Positions 1 to 7,020 of a stretch of 8,390 nucleotides of DNA are shown piece after piece (the stretch's first letter is position 1; every line of letters begins with the position of its first letter). The notes below the pieces were generated by a model. The model made no database searches. It saw nothing but the letters and a program-made list of their open reading frames with translations, and was not told where the DNA came from. The DNA comes from CAIWXH01 sp964555675. Lineage in GTDB: Bacteria > Chloroflexota > Chloroflexia > Chloroflexales > Chloroflexaceae. Made by a program: the position numbers and the translations under genes. Where the stretch lies: positions 1 through 8,390 of the forward strand of contig CAZKTU010000269.1 in NCBI GenBank assembly GCA_964555675.1, in the 5' to 3' direction.

Positions 1-1167
1 GGCTGCGATGTGATCGACATCGGCGAGGCCGCCACCCCCGTGATGTACTTCGCCGTCGAGCACCTCGGCGCCGATGGCGGGGCGATCGTCACCGCCAGCC
101 ATAACCCGCCCGCCTTCAACGGCCTCAAGCTGCGCCTGCCCCACCCCACCTACGGCAGCGAGCCCGCCCCAGGCGAGATGGTCCAGGAGGTCGGGCGCCT
201 CGCGATCGCGGGCAGCTTCGCCACCGGCGCGGGCGACCTGACCCAGGCCGACGTGAGCGCCGCCTACATCGCCAATGTGGCCGACCTGCTACCCTTCGCG
301 GGCCGCCGCCCCCGCGTCGTGCTCGACGGCGGCAATGGCGTGGCCGGGCCGATCGCCCTGCGCACCTATCAGGCCCTCGGCCTCGACGTGGTCCCGCTCT
401 TCATCGAGCCCGACGGCACCTTCCCCAACCACCACCCCGACCCGCTCAAGGCCGAGAATCTTCAGCAGTTGATCGCGGCCGTGCGCGAGCACGGCGCCGA
501 TATGGGCATCGGCCTCGACGGCGACGGCGACCGCCTCGGGGTGGTCGACGGCGACGGCACGATCATCTTCGCCGACCGCTACCTGATCGCCCTCGCCACC
601 TACATCCTCGGCCAGCGCAAGGGCCCGGTCATCTTCGACGTAAAGTGCAGCGCCGTGCTCCCCCAGGCCATCGCCACCCTCGGCGGCGAGCCGATCATGT
701 GGAAGACCGGCTACACCAACCTCTCGGCCAGGATGCGCGAGACCGGCGCAGTCCTCGGCGGCGAGCTCAGCGGCCACACGATCATCCCCGCCCCCGCCCA
801 CTACTTCGACGACGGCGCCTTCGCCGGGGCCTATCTGCTCTTCGCCCTCAGTCAGCTCGGCACTACCCTGCGCGAGCTGCTGGCCCCCTACCCGACCCCG
901 CCCTCGATCGACGAGGGCCGCATCGCCTTCCCCGAGGATCAGAAGTTCCAGGCCATCGACTATGTGCGCGAGCGCTTCAGCGCCACCCACCCGGTGATCG
1001 ATGTCGATGGCGTGCGCGTCGACTTCGGCGACGGCTGGGGCCTGCTGCGCGCCTCGAATACCGAGCCCGCGATCACCAACCGCTTTGAGGCCCAGACCAT
1101 GGAACGGGCCCAGGCCATCCGCGATCTCATGATGGGCGCCGTGGAAGAGTTCCGAAGGCGTCTATGA
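1..1167 (+). CDS. Phosphomannomutase/phosphoglucomutase, 5' partial
   Basis: Alpha-D-phosphohexomutase that would interconvert hexose 6- and 1-phosphates in the cytoplasm and so feed sugar-nucleotide synthesis. The reading frame is open from base 1, so roughly the first 70 residues lie outside the window; an internal ATG at 10 is not a credible start because it falls within domain 1. All four family signatures are visible: the phosphoserine loop TASHNP (91-108, catalytic Ser codon 97-99), the metal-binding loop DGDGDR (517-534), the sugar-binding loop GGELSGH (757-777) and the C-terminal phosphate loop RASNTEP (1048-1068). The ADGG-x3-TASHNP context resembles the PMM/PGM (ManB/AlgC) branch rather than GlmM, but substrate specificity cannot be read with certainty, and activity on glucosamine phosphate is possible. 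The stop overlaps the next start as ATGA, indicating translational coupling. Confidence 0.93.
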   Translation, partial: GCDVIDIGEAATPVMYFAVEHLGADGGAIVTASHNPPAFNGLKLRLPHPTYGSEPAPGEMVQEVGRLAIAGSFATGAGDLTQADVSAAYIANVADLLPFAGRRPRVVLDGGNGVAGPIALRTYQALGLDVVPLFIEPDGTFPNHHPDPLKAENLQQLIAAVREHGADMGIGLDGDGDRLGVVDGDGTIIFADRYLIALATYILGQRKGPVIFDVKCSAVLPQAIATLGGEPIMWKTGYTNLSARMRETGAVLGGELSGHTIIPAPAHYFDDGAFAGAYLLFALSQLGTTLRELLAPYPTPPSIDEGRIAFPEDQKFQAIDYVRERFSATHPVIDVDGVRVDFGDGWGLLRASNTEPAITNRFEAQTMERAQAIRDLMMGAVEEFRRRL

Positions 1168-2318
1168 GCGCTCGCTACCGCCCCTATGCCCTCGCCTGGG
1201 AGGCCGTCTACAGCGCGGCGTTCACCCTCGACCAGGTGCGCCGCCGTGGCGCGGCCCTCGCCGAGGGCCTCGTCTCGCGCGGCCTCAGCTGCCTCGTGGC
1301 TTACGACACCCGCTTTATGGGCGGCCTCTTCGCCCGCGATCTCGTCGCCGCCCTGCAGACCCGCGGCGTGCGGGCGACGATCAGCGCCGCCCCTACGCCC
1401 CTCCCGGCCATCTACCACGCCCTCGACCAGCGGGTCGCCGACTGCGCCCTCTATGTCTCGGCCTGCAACCGCCCCTACGTCTATAACGGCCTGCTCTTGA
1501 TCGCCCCCAACGCCGCCGGCCTCTCGCTCGAGCCGGTCGCCCTCGACGGCGAGGCCCCGCTGCTCACCGCGCCCTTCCCCCCCACCGGCGAACTCCCCCC
1601 AGACCAGAGCGTCGACCTGCGCCCACCCTATCTCGAGGCCCTGCGCAACGCCGTCGACCTCGAGCTGATCCGCCGCACCTCGCTCACCATCTTCGTCGAC
1701 GCAATGAGCGGCACCACCGCGGGCATCTTCCCGGCCCTGCTCGGCGAGGGCGGCCAGACCCGCGCGATCGAGATCAACCGCGAGCCCGACCCGCTCTTCG
1801 GCCGCGTCACCCCCACCCCCAGCGAGGCCGGCCTCAATCGCCTGAAGAAACTCGTCCGCGAGAGCGACTCGCATCTCGGCCTGGCTATCTCGGCCGACGG
1901 CACCGCCCTCGCCGTGATCGACAAGAACGGCGAGCAGCTCGACCCCGCCGAGACCGCCCTGCTGCTCGCCGCCTATCTCGCCCGCCAGCATCGCCAGCGC
2001 GGCGCCGTGGTGCTCCCCGCCCCCGCCCCTGGCTCGCCCCTGGCCGGCCTGCCGCGCCTCGCCGCCTGGGAGGAGGCCACGGGCCTCAGGGTCGAGGGCC
2101 TGGGCGACCCCGCGGCCCGCCTCGCCGAGCTGATCGGCCGCGACCGTCCGGGCCCCGTCCTCGGCGCCACGGCCGACGGCGAGCTGACCGTGGGGCGCTA
2201 CGCGGCCTACCCCGACGCCGTCCTCGCCGGCCTGTTCTGCGCCGAGATGGTCGCGCGCGGCGGCGGCAGCCTGCGCGGGCTGATCGACGCCCAGCGCGAT
2301 CAGCTGCTCAAGCCTTGA
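1164..2318 (+). CDS. Degenerate phosphohexomutase paralogue (predicted pseudoenzyme)
   Basis: A 384-residue protein that aligns along its length with the preceding mutase, but with every catalytic signature altered. Where the active enzyme has TASHNP, this has SACNRP (residues 99-104), putting Cys101 in place of the phosphorylated serine. DGDGDR is replaced by SADGTA (243-248), removing two of the three metal-ligand aspartates. GGELSGH is replaced by GATADGE (334-340). The protein ends soon after, so most of domain 4, including the RxSNTEP phosphate loop, is missing (active family members have about 450 residues). The fold is still recognisable: a YDTRF-type strand-turn at 47-51, the NGL segment after the catalytic loop, and a domain 2/3 layout. 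The frame is intact with normal codon use, so this is not a decaying pseudogene. It probably binds a ligand or partner, perhaps the neighbouring mutase. It starts in an ATGA overlap and ends in a TTGA overlap with the next gene. Confidence 0.85.
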   Translation: MSARYRPYALAWEAVYSAAFTLDQVRRRGAALAEGLVSRGLSCLVAYDTRFMGGLFARDLVAALQTRGVRATISAAPTPLPAIYHALDQRVADCALYVSACNRPYVYNGLLLIAPNAAGLSLEPVALDGEAPLLTAPFPPTGELPPDQSVDLRPPYLEALRNAVDLELIRRTSLTIFVDAMSGTTAGIFPALLGEGGQTRAIEINREPDPLFGRVTPTPSEAGLNRLKKLVRESDSHLGLAISADGTALAVIDKNGEQLDPAETALLLAAYLARQHRQRGAVVLPAPAPGSPLAGLPRLAAWEEATGLRVEGLGDPAARLAELIGRDRPGPVLGATADGELTVGRYAAYPDAVLAGLFCAEMVARGGGSLRGLIDAQRDQLLKP

Positions 2319-3556
2319 GCCGCGCCCGGCCCCCTCACGATGCGCCGCCCAGGCGCAACCTCGATCACGTCACTATGCGCAGTATCAAGACCCGCCTCGC
2401 ATCACTGGTCCACCTCGCGGCGCCCCTCGCCCTGACCTTCGTGGGCGTCGTGCTGCTCTCGCTGGGCGTGGCCTACCTCTTTATTCACTACTACCGCACC
2501 GCCCAGGGCCTCCCCACCTTCGTCGAGCTGCTCACGCTGCAGTTCCTGCCCCGGCCCATGCGCGGCGCCCTGCTGATGCTCAGCGGCCTCGGGGTCCTCG
2601 CCGCGGGCATCTGGCAGCTCAGCGGGGTCGTGCTCATCCCCCTGGGCCAGGCCGCCCCCACAGACGGCGAGCTCGTGCTCGGCTACCGCCGCGAGAGCCC
2701 GCCCACTATCGCCGTCCTCTCCGGCGGTCCCGGCCTGCTGGTCCTCAGCGCCATGGGCGACCAGGTGCGCCGCCTCACCTGCGTGGTGCCGGTGCAGGAC
2801 CCGGTCGAGTACTACTACCGGGCCTCGGGCCTCTTCAATATGCAGAATGTCTACTATGTGGTGCCTACGCCCGAGCCGCACCAGGTGATCGCCGAGCTCG
2901 ACGATGGCGTCCAGCTCGACGTGCGCCACCTGGCCCTCGACCCCAGCATCGCCCCGCGCCACGTCGCCCGCCTCACCCTCGAGCGCGAGGACCCCGGCGA
3001 GCCGCCCCGGCTCACCAGGCTGGCCGCCGAGGCCCTGCGCGACGCCGATGCGATCATCCTCGGCCCCGGCAGCCTCTTCGAGAGCATCCTGCCCAATCTG
3101 CTGCTCGACGAGCTGCGCGAGGCCGTGGCCCGCAGCAAGGCCCGCAAAATCTATGTCTGCAACCTGATGACCGAGCCCGGCCGCACCACGGGCTTCACCG
3201 TCGCCGACCATATCAAGGCGATCAAGACCTACGGCGGCTTCACCCCCGACTATGTCCTGGTCAACGCCCAGCGCATCGACCCCGAGGTCTATAGTATCTA
3301 CGCCGCCGCCCACCAGTCGCCCGTCTACCTTTCGCCCGAGGAGTACGAGGAGACCGCCCTGCTGCCGGCCGAGCGGGGCAACCACCGCGGCGTCATGATC
3401 GAGGGCAGCGTGGTGATCGAGGCCGACCTGGCCTCGTCGGTCATCCAGTACACCGCCTCGCTCAGCAACCCCGCCGAGAACCGCGCCGTGCGCGTCCTCC
3501 GCCACGACAGCCATAAGCTGAGCATGGCCATCCTCGAGCTGCTGCGGAGGTCGTGA
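2315..3556 (+). CDS. YvcK/CofD-like protein with N-terminal membrane anchor, internally shortened
   Basis: Member of the YvcK (gluconeogenesis factor)/CofD fold family; YvcK proteins bind UDP-sugars and influence cell-wall synthesis and carbon use. From the TTG start (413 aa), two hydrophobic segments at about 34-60 and 83-110 form a likely hairpin anchor, leaving the rest presumably cytoplasmic. The family core follows: SGGPGLLVL (136-144), ADAIILGPGSL then SILPNLL (234-253), VCNLMTEPG (271-279), DHI (288-290) and a terminal RHDSHK (396-401). Compared with B. subtilis YvcK as I recall it, some 70-80 residues are missing after the first strand, removing the DDGGSSGRLR and GHSLGNLLL motifs; classical nucleotide-sugar binding may be altered or lost. 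The TTG start overlaps the previous stop (TTGA) but has no Shine-Dalgarno; an ATG at 2375, still before the first helix, is an alternative. It overlaps the next gene. Its place beside a GlmU-like gene supports a UDP-GlcNAc-related role. Confidence 0.83.
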   Translation: MSRARPPHDAPPRRNLDHVTMRSIKTRLASLVHLAAPLALTFVGVVLLSLGVAYLFIHYYRTAQGLPTFVELLTLQFLPRPMRGALLMLSGLGVLAAGIWQLSGVVLIPLGQAAPTDGELVLGYRRESPPTIAVLSGGPGLLVLSAMGDQVRRLTCVVPVQDPVEYYYRASGLFNMQNVYYVVPTPEPHQVIAELDDGVQLDVRHLALDPSIAPRHVARLTLEREDPGEPPRLTRLAAEALRDADAIILGPGSLFESILPNLLLDELREAVARSKARKIYVCNLMTEPGRTTGFTVADHIKAIKTYGGFTPDYVLVNAQRIDPEVYSIYAAAHQSPVYLSPEEYEETALLPAERGNHRGVMIEGSVVIEADLASSVIQYTASLSNPAENRAVRVLRHDSHKLSMAILELLRRS

Positions 3557-4899
3557 TGACCCTCGTCGTCTTCGAGGACGAGCTCTGGCGTCACTTCGCC
3601 GCGATCACCCAGGCCCGGCCCCTCTTCGAGCTGCGCGCCGGCGCCCTCACCGCCCGCGAGCGGGCCACGGCCATGGCCGCGACGGTCGATCCCGCCCACG
3701 GCGGGGCGATTGGCCTCAGCCGGCCCCACCTGATGGGCTGCTACGGCCCCGCCGAGGGCATGGCGGCCTTCCTGCAGGTCGGCGCGCCGATCACCCTGAT
3801 CAACGGGCGGGCCCTCGATATGGGCTGGCTGCCGGCCCTGCTGGCCGAGCCGCTCAATACGGTCTACCTGGCCGGCGAGGCCCTGCTCGGGGCCCGCATC
3901 TCGCCCGCCCTCGCCAGCGCCGTGCTCTACTTCCTGCGCGAGCAGGCCACCGCCGACGCCCGCGACGAGCTGCTGCGCTACGCCCGCGCCAGGGATCTCG
4001 GCCCCGATCAGCCCCCCCTGCTCCTGCGCTTCCCCTGGGATATAATCACCTACGCCGGCGACCAGCTTGTGCGCGACCTGCCCCTGCTCGAGCGGCGCAT
4101 CCCCATGCTGAACAGTGACGACCCCCTGGTGGTGCAGCGCGGCGAGCGGGTCTATGTCTCGCCCGAGGCCCGCCTCGACGGCCCCCTGGTCCTCGACGCC
4201 CGCGACGGGCCGATCTTCATCGAGGCGGGCGCCCACGTCGAGCCCTTCAGCTTCATTCAGGGGCCGTGCTATATCGGCGCCGGCAGCCTGATCGCCAGCG
4301 CCCGCATCCGTGGCGAGACCGCGATCGGCCCGGTCTGCCGGGTCGGCGGCGAGGTCGAGGCCAGCACCATCCAGGGCTACAGCAACAAGCACCACGACGG
4401 CTTCCTCGGCCACTCGTGGCTCGGCGAGTGGGTCAATATCGGCGCGATGACCACCAATAGCGACCTCAAGAATAACTATGGCAGCGTGCGGGTCGCCCTC
4501 GAGGACGTCGGCCAGCTCGACAGCGGCGTGCTCAAGCTGGGCATGTTCCTGGCCGACCACGTCAAGCTCGGGATCGGCCTGCACCTCAACGGCGGCACGA
4601 TCATCGGCACGGGCAGCAATGTCTTCGGCATCCACAGCGTGCCGAAAAATGTACCCCACTTCACCTGGGGGGGTGATGTCTTTCGTGAGTACCGTATCGA
4701 CAGCATGATCGGCGTTGCCCGCACGGTCATGGGCCGCCGCAAGCGCCAACTGCTCCCCGCCTACGAGGCCCTGCTGCGCTCGGCCTTCGAGCTGACCCGC
4801 GCCAGCCGCGGCGGCGTTGCCCAGGCCCCCGCCGCCCCGCCGCCCCCTGCCGCCCGGCTGGCCCTCGCCCGCGCCGAGGAGGAGGCCGTGAATGTGTAG
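3556..4899 (+). CDS. GlmU-like sugar nucleotidyltransferase/acetyltransferase (alternative bacterial GlmU family)
   Basis: Resembles the 'alternative' GlmU family best known from Bacteroidetes, thought to make UDP-N-acetylglucosamine from glucosamine-1-phosphate, acetyl-CoA and UTP. The short N-terminal domain opens with the family pattern: a hydrophobic VVFED strand, then RPLFELRAG and LTARE. It lacks the LAAGxGTRM loop of ordinary GlmU. The C-terminal part is a left-handed beta-helix of hexapeptide repeats (from about residue 195) with hallmark blocks: RIRGETAIGPVCRVGGEVE, SNKHHDGFLGHSWLGEW, and NSDLKNNYG. A Pro/Ala-rich tail of about 30 residues is probably disordered. A GTG at 3553 would overlap the previous stop by four bases, but GGAGG at 3546-3550 is better spaced (5 bases) for the ATG at 3556, which I chose; this gives 447 aa. 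It is the last gene of the envelope operon. Acceptance of glucosamine-1-phosphate is inferred from family, not shown here. Confidence 0.85.
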   Translation: MTLVVFEDELWRHFAAITQARPLFELRAGALTARERATAMAATVDPAHGGAIGLSRPHLMGCYGPAEGMAAFLQVGAPITLINGRALDMGWLPALLAEPLNTVYLAGEALLGARISPALASAVLYFLREQATADARDELLRYARARDLGPDQPPLLLRFPWDIITYAGDQLVRDLPLLERRIPMLNSDDPLVVQRGERVYVSPEARLDGPLVLDARDGPIFIEAGAHVEPFSFIQGPCYIGAGSLIASARIRGETAIGPVCRVGGEVEASTIQGYSNKHHDGFLGHSWLGEWVNIGAMTTNSDLKNNYGSVRVALEDVGQLDSGVLKLGMFLADHVKLGIGLHLNGGTIIGTGSNVFGIHSVPKNVPHFTWGGDVFREYRIDSMIGVARTVMGRRKRQLLPAYEALLRSAFELTRASRGGVAQAPAAPPPPAARLALARAEEEAVNV

Positions 4900-4977
4900 A
4901 CGAGCGTCGCCAGGCGACCGACAAGGCACACCCCGCAGCAGCGCCCCAGCGGCGTCGCGGCCGGCCCAGAGGGTGCG
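4900..4977. other. Short intergenic spacer before selA
   Basis: These 78 bases separate the GlmU-like gene from selA, the only real gap in the plus-strand run. They contain a small self-complementary stretch, GTCGCC-A-GGCGAC (4906-4918), with no following T-run, and AGAGGG at 4968-4973 just before the selA ATG as a Shine-Dalgarno sequence. I see no consensus promoter, no U-tailed terminator and no tRNA-like T-arm. Whether selA is transcribed with the upstream operon or separately cannot be decided from sequence. Confidence 0.5.
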
Positions 4978-6375
4978 ATGAGCCAGCATGTGACCGTCCG
5001 CGACCTCCCCAGCGTCGACCGCCTGCTGCAGGCCGCCCGCGCCGGGCTCGACGAGGCGCCGCAAGAGCTGCTGCTGCAGGCCGCCCGCGCCGAGCTCGAG
5101 ACGGCCCGCGCCGCCCTGCTGAGCGGCGACGGCGCCCCCTACGCCGGCCCCGACCTGCTCGAGCTGCTCGCGGCCCGCGTGCGCGCTCGCCTGGCCCGCC
5201 AGCTGGCCCCGAGCCTCAGGCCGGTGATCAATGCCAGCGGGGTGATCATCCAGACCAACCTCGGCCGCGCGCCCCTGAGCGCCGGCGCCCTCGTCGCCAT
5301 GGCCGCCGTCGGCGCCGGCTACAGCAACCTCGAGTACGACCTCGAGCGGGGCGAGCGGGGCAGCCGCGGCGTCCACCTCGAGGCCCTGCTCACCCGCCTC
5401 AGCGGGGCCGAGGCCGCCATGGCCGTGAATAATAACGCCGCCGCCATCTACCTGGCCCTGATCGCCCTCGCCGCCGGGCGCGAGGTGGTGGTCTCGCGCG
5501 GCCAGGCCGTCGAGATCGGCGGCGGCTTCCGCATCCCCGACGTCCTACGCCAGAGCGGCGCCACCCTCGTCGAGGTCGGCACCACCAACCGCACCTACGC
5601 CCGCGACTACGCCGGCGCGGTCAACGAGCGCACCGCCCTGCTCATGCGCATCCATAGCAGCAACTTCCGCCTGGTCGGCTTCGTCCACGAGGCCAGCCTC
5701 GCCGAGCTGGCCGAGGTCGGCCGCGCCCACGGCGTGCCCCTGCTCGACGACCTGGGCAGCGGCACGCTGCTGCCCACCACGCCCTACGGCCTGGCCCCCG
5801 AGCCGACTGTGCAGGAGAGCGTGGCCGCCGGCGCCGATCTGGTCGCCTTCTCGGGCGACAAGCTGCTCGGCGGGCCCCAGGCCGGCCTGCTCGTCGGCCG
5901 GCGCGACCTGATCGAGCGCCTCAGACGCCACCCCCTGGCCCGGGCCTTGCGAATAGACAAGACCACCATCGCCGGGCTCGAGGCGACCCTGCGCAGCTAT
6001 CTGCGCGGCCGGGCCCTCGACGAGATCCCCGTCTGGCGCATGATCGCCGCGGCGCCCGCCGACCTGTCCGCCCGCGCCGAGAGCCTAGCCAACCATCTGC
6101 GGAGCGCGGGCCTCCCAGCCGAGCCCGCCGCCTGCCGCAGCGCCGTCGGCGGGGGATCGCTGCCGGGCGAGAGCCAGCCCAGCGCGGGGGTCGCCCTCGA
6201 GCCGGGCCCGGCGGGCGCCGATGCCCTCGCGGCGCGGCTGCGGTGCGGCGCGCCCGCCATCGTGGCGCGGATCGTCGAAGGGAAAGTGCTCTGCGACCTA
6301 CGGACGGTGCTGCCCGAGGAGGACCAGGCCCTGGGCGAAGGCCTGATCAGAGCCTGGCAAGAGGGGGCGCGATGA
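4978..6375 (+). CDS. selA: L-seryl-tRNA(Sec) selenium transferase (selenocysteine synthase)
   Basis: PLP-dependent enzyme that converts seryl-tRNA(Sec) to selenocysteyl-tRNA(Sec) with selenophosphate in the cytoplasm. The 465-residue length is normal for bacterial SelA. Landmarks in order: N-terminal LPSVDRLL (11-18), which belongs to the tRNA-binding region; VINASG then QTNLGRAPLS (starting near residue 83); a glycine-rich cofactor region with VNNNAAA; VEIGGGFRIP; EVGTTNRTY; HSSNFRLVGF; the aspartate-bearing LLDDLGSG; and SGDKLLGGPQAG, whose Lys295 should form the PLP Schiff base, at the same number as I recall for E. coli SelA. The C-terminal half has IDKTTIAGLEATL and VGGGSLPG. The ATG follows AGAGGG at a 4-base spacing. 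The N-terminus contains a near-perfect 29-bp direct repeat (see repeat entry). The gene overlaps the next as ATGA. selB, selC and selD are not in this window and are expected elsewhere. Confidence 0.96.
   Translation: MSQHVTVRDLPSVDRLLQAARAGLDEAPQELLLQAARAELETARAALLSGDGAPYAGPDLLELLAARVRARLARQLAPSLRPVINASGVIIQTNLGRAPLSAGALVAMAAVGAGYSNLEYDLERGERGSRGVHLEALLTRLSGAEAAMAVNNNAAAIYLALIALAAGREVVVSRGQAVEIGGGFRIPDVLRQSGATLVEVGTTNRTYARDYAGAVNERTALLMRIHSSNFRLVGFVHEASLAELAEVGRAHGVPLLDDLGSGTLLPTTPYGLAPEPTVQESVAAGADLVAFSGDKLLGGPQAGLLVGRRDLIERLRRHPLARALRIDKTTIAGLEATLRSYLRGRALDEIPVWRMIAAAPADLSARAESLANHLRSAGLPAEPAACRSAVGGGSLPGESQPSAGVALEPGPAGADALAARLRCGAPAIVARIVEGKVLCDLRTVLPEEDQALGEGLIRAWQEGAR
5023..5099 (+). 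repeat. Intragenic 29-bp direct repeat in selA
   Basis: Bases 5023-5051 and 5071-5099 match at 28 of 29 positions with a 48-bp (16-codon) period. Both copies encode LLQAARAxL in the N-terminal helical region of SelA. The period is a multiple of three, so the frame is preserved. It may be a local duplication or convergence driven by strong codon bias. The region is not longer than in E. coli SelA as I remember it, so this is not clearly an insertion. Confidence 0.75.
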
Positions 6376-6992
6376 TCTACGGGGTGCTGCTCGCGGCCGG
6401 TCTATCTTCGCGCATGGGGCAGCCCAAGCAGCTGCTCGACTGGCGCGGCCGGCCCCTCGTGCGCCACATGGCCGAGGTGGCCCTGGCGAGCCGGCTGGCG
6501 GGCCTGGTGGTGGTGCTGGGCGCCGAGGCCCAGGCCGCCCGCGCGGCCCTGCTCGGCCTGGGCGGGCCGGTCGAGACGGTCGAGTGCGACGACTACCGCA
6601 CGGGGCAGGCCGCCTCGCTGCGCTGCGGCCTCAGCGCCCTGCCCGCCGCCGCGACGGCCGCCCTGGTGCTGCTGGTCGACCAGCCCCTCGTGGGGCCCGA
6701 GCTGATCAATCGCCTGCTGGACGCCTTCGAGCAGACCCCCGCGACCCTCGCCGTGGTGCCCCGCTACCAGGGCCGCCGCGGCAACCCGGTGCTCGTCGCG
6801 GGTGGGCTCTTCGCCGAGCTCCTGGCCCTCCAGGGCGACACCGGGGCGCGGGCCCTGTTCGAGCGCCACGCCGCCCAGGTGCGCTGGCTCGACGTCGACG
6901 ACCCGGCCGTCCTGATCGACGCCGACACCCCCGAGGCCTTCGCGCGCCTGCAACAAAACGAAGGGGGTCAGGGCGAACTCGGTTCGCCCTGA
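6372..6992 (+). CDS. mocA: Molybdenum cofactor cytidylyltransferase, MocA/YgfJ-type (NTP_transf_3)
   Basis: Small nucleotidyltransferase of the MobA/MocA superfamily, most like CTP:molybdopterin cytidylyltransferases, which add CMP to the molybdenum cofactor for xanthine-oxidase-family enzymes. The 206 residues carry the signature loop LLAAGLSSRMGQPKQLL (6-22), LLVDQPLV (100-107, whose Asp is the likely metal/nucleotide ligand), RGNPVLV (136-142; many MocA proteins have RGHP here), GDTGARALF (155-163) and a terminal IDADTPE (182-188). The ATG at 6372 overlaps the selA stop as ATGA and is preceded by GAGGGGG at 6361-6367; starts further upstream would run deep into selA. The last ten codons lie in one arm and loop of a strong hairpin, and the tail after residue 193 looks non-family, so the 3' end may have been reshaped by that element. 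Other substrates within COG2068 are possible. Confidence 0.85.
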   Translation: MIYGVLLAAGLSSRMGQPKQLLDWRGRPLVRHMAEVALASRLAGLVVVLGAEAQAARAALLGLGGPVETVECDDYRTGQAASLRCGLSALPAAATAALVLLVDQPLVGPELINRLLDAFEQTPATLAVVPRYQGRRGNPVLVAGGLFAELLALQGDTGARALFERHAAQVRWLDVDDPAVLIDADTPEAFARLQQNEGGQGELGSP

Positions 6993-6998
6993 CCCCCT
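6962..6998 (-). terminator. Perfect 17-bp hairpin, probable terminator of the ferredoxin transcript
   Basis: Bases 6962-6978 and 6982-6998 are perfectly complementary around a 3-base loop (TCG). Read on the minus strand, the stem is followed by TTCGTTTTGTTG, a reasonable U-rich tail, so it fits an intrinsic terminator 22 bases past the ferredoxin stop. On the plus strand no T-run follows the stem. The mocA stop codon (6990-6992) lies in the right arm, so ribosomes finishing mocA would cover part of it. The length and perfection are also compatible with a dispersed palindromic repeat. Confidence 0.75.
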
Positions 6999-7020
6999 GC
7001 TGCATCTGGGTGGACTAGCA

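Noticed and set aside
960..1991. Minus-strand open frame of 343 codons opposite the two mutase genes
   Set aside because: Same antisense codon-bias artefact; it spans the junction of two recognised genes and resembles no family.
4906..4918. Self-complementary GTCGCC-A-GGCGAC as a terminator after the GlmU-like gene
   Set aside because: With a one-base centre only about a 4-bp stem can really form, and no T-run follows.
4900..4977. Possible selC (tRNA-Sec) in the gap before selA
   Set aside because: The gap is shorter than a tRNA-Sec and has no T-arm sequence or long acceptor stem.
3325..5376. Long open frame (683 codons) on the minus strand across three plus-strand genes
   Set aside because: It is the antisense shadow of well-conserved genes in GC-rich DNA; its translation is Gly/Ala/Asp/Glu-rich low-complexity sequence with no recognisable domain.
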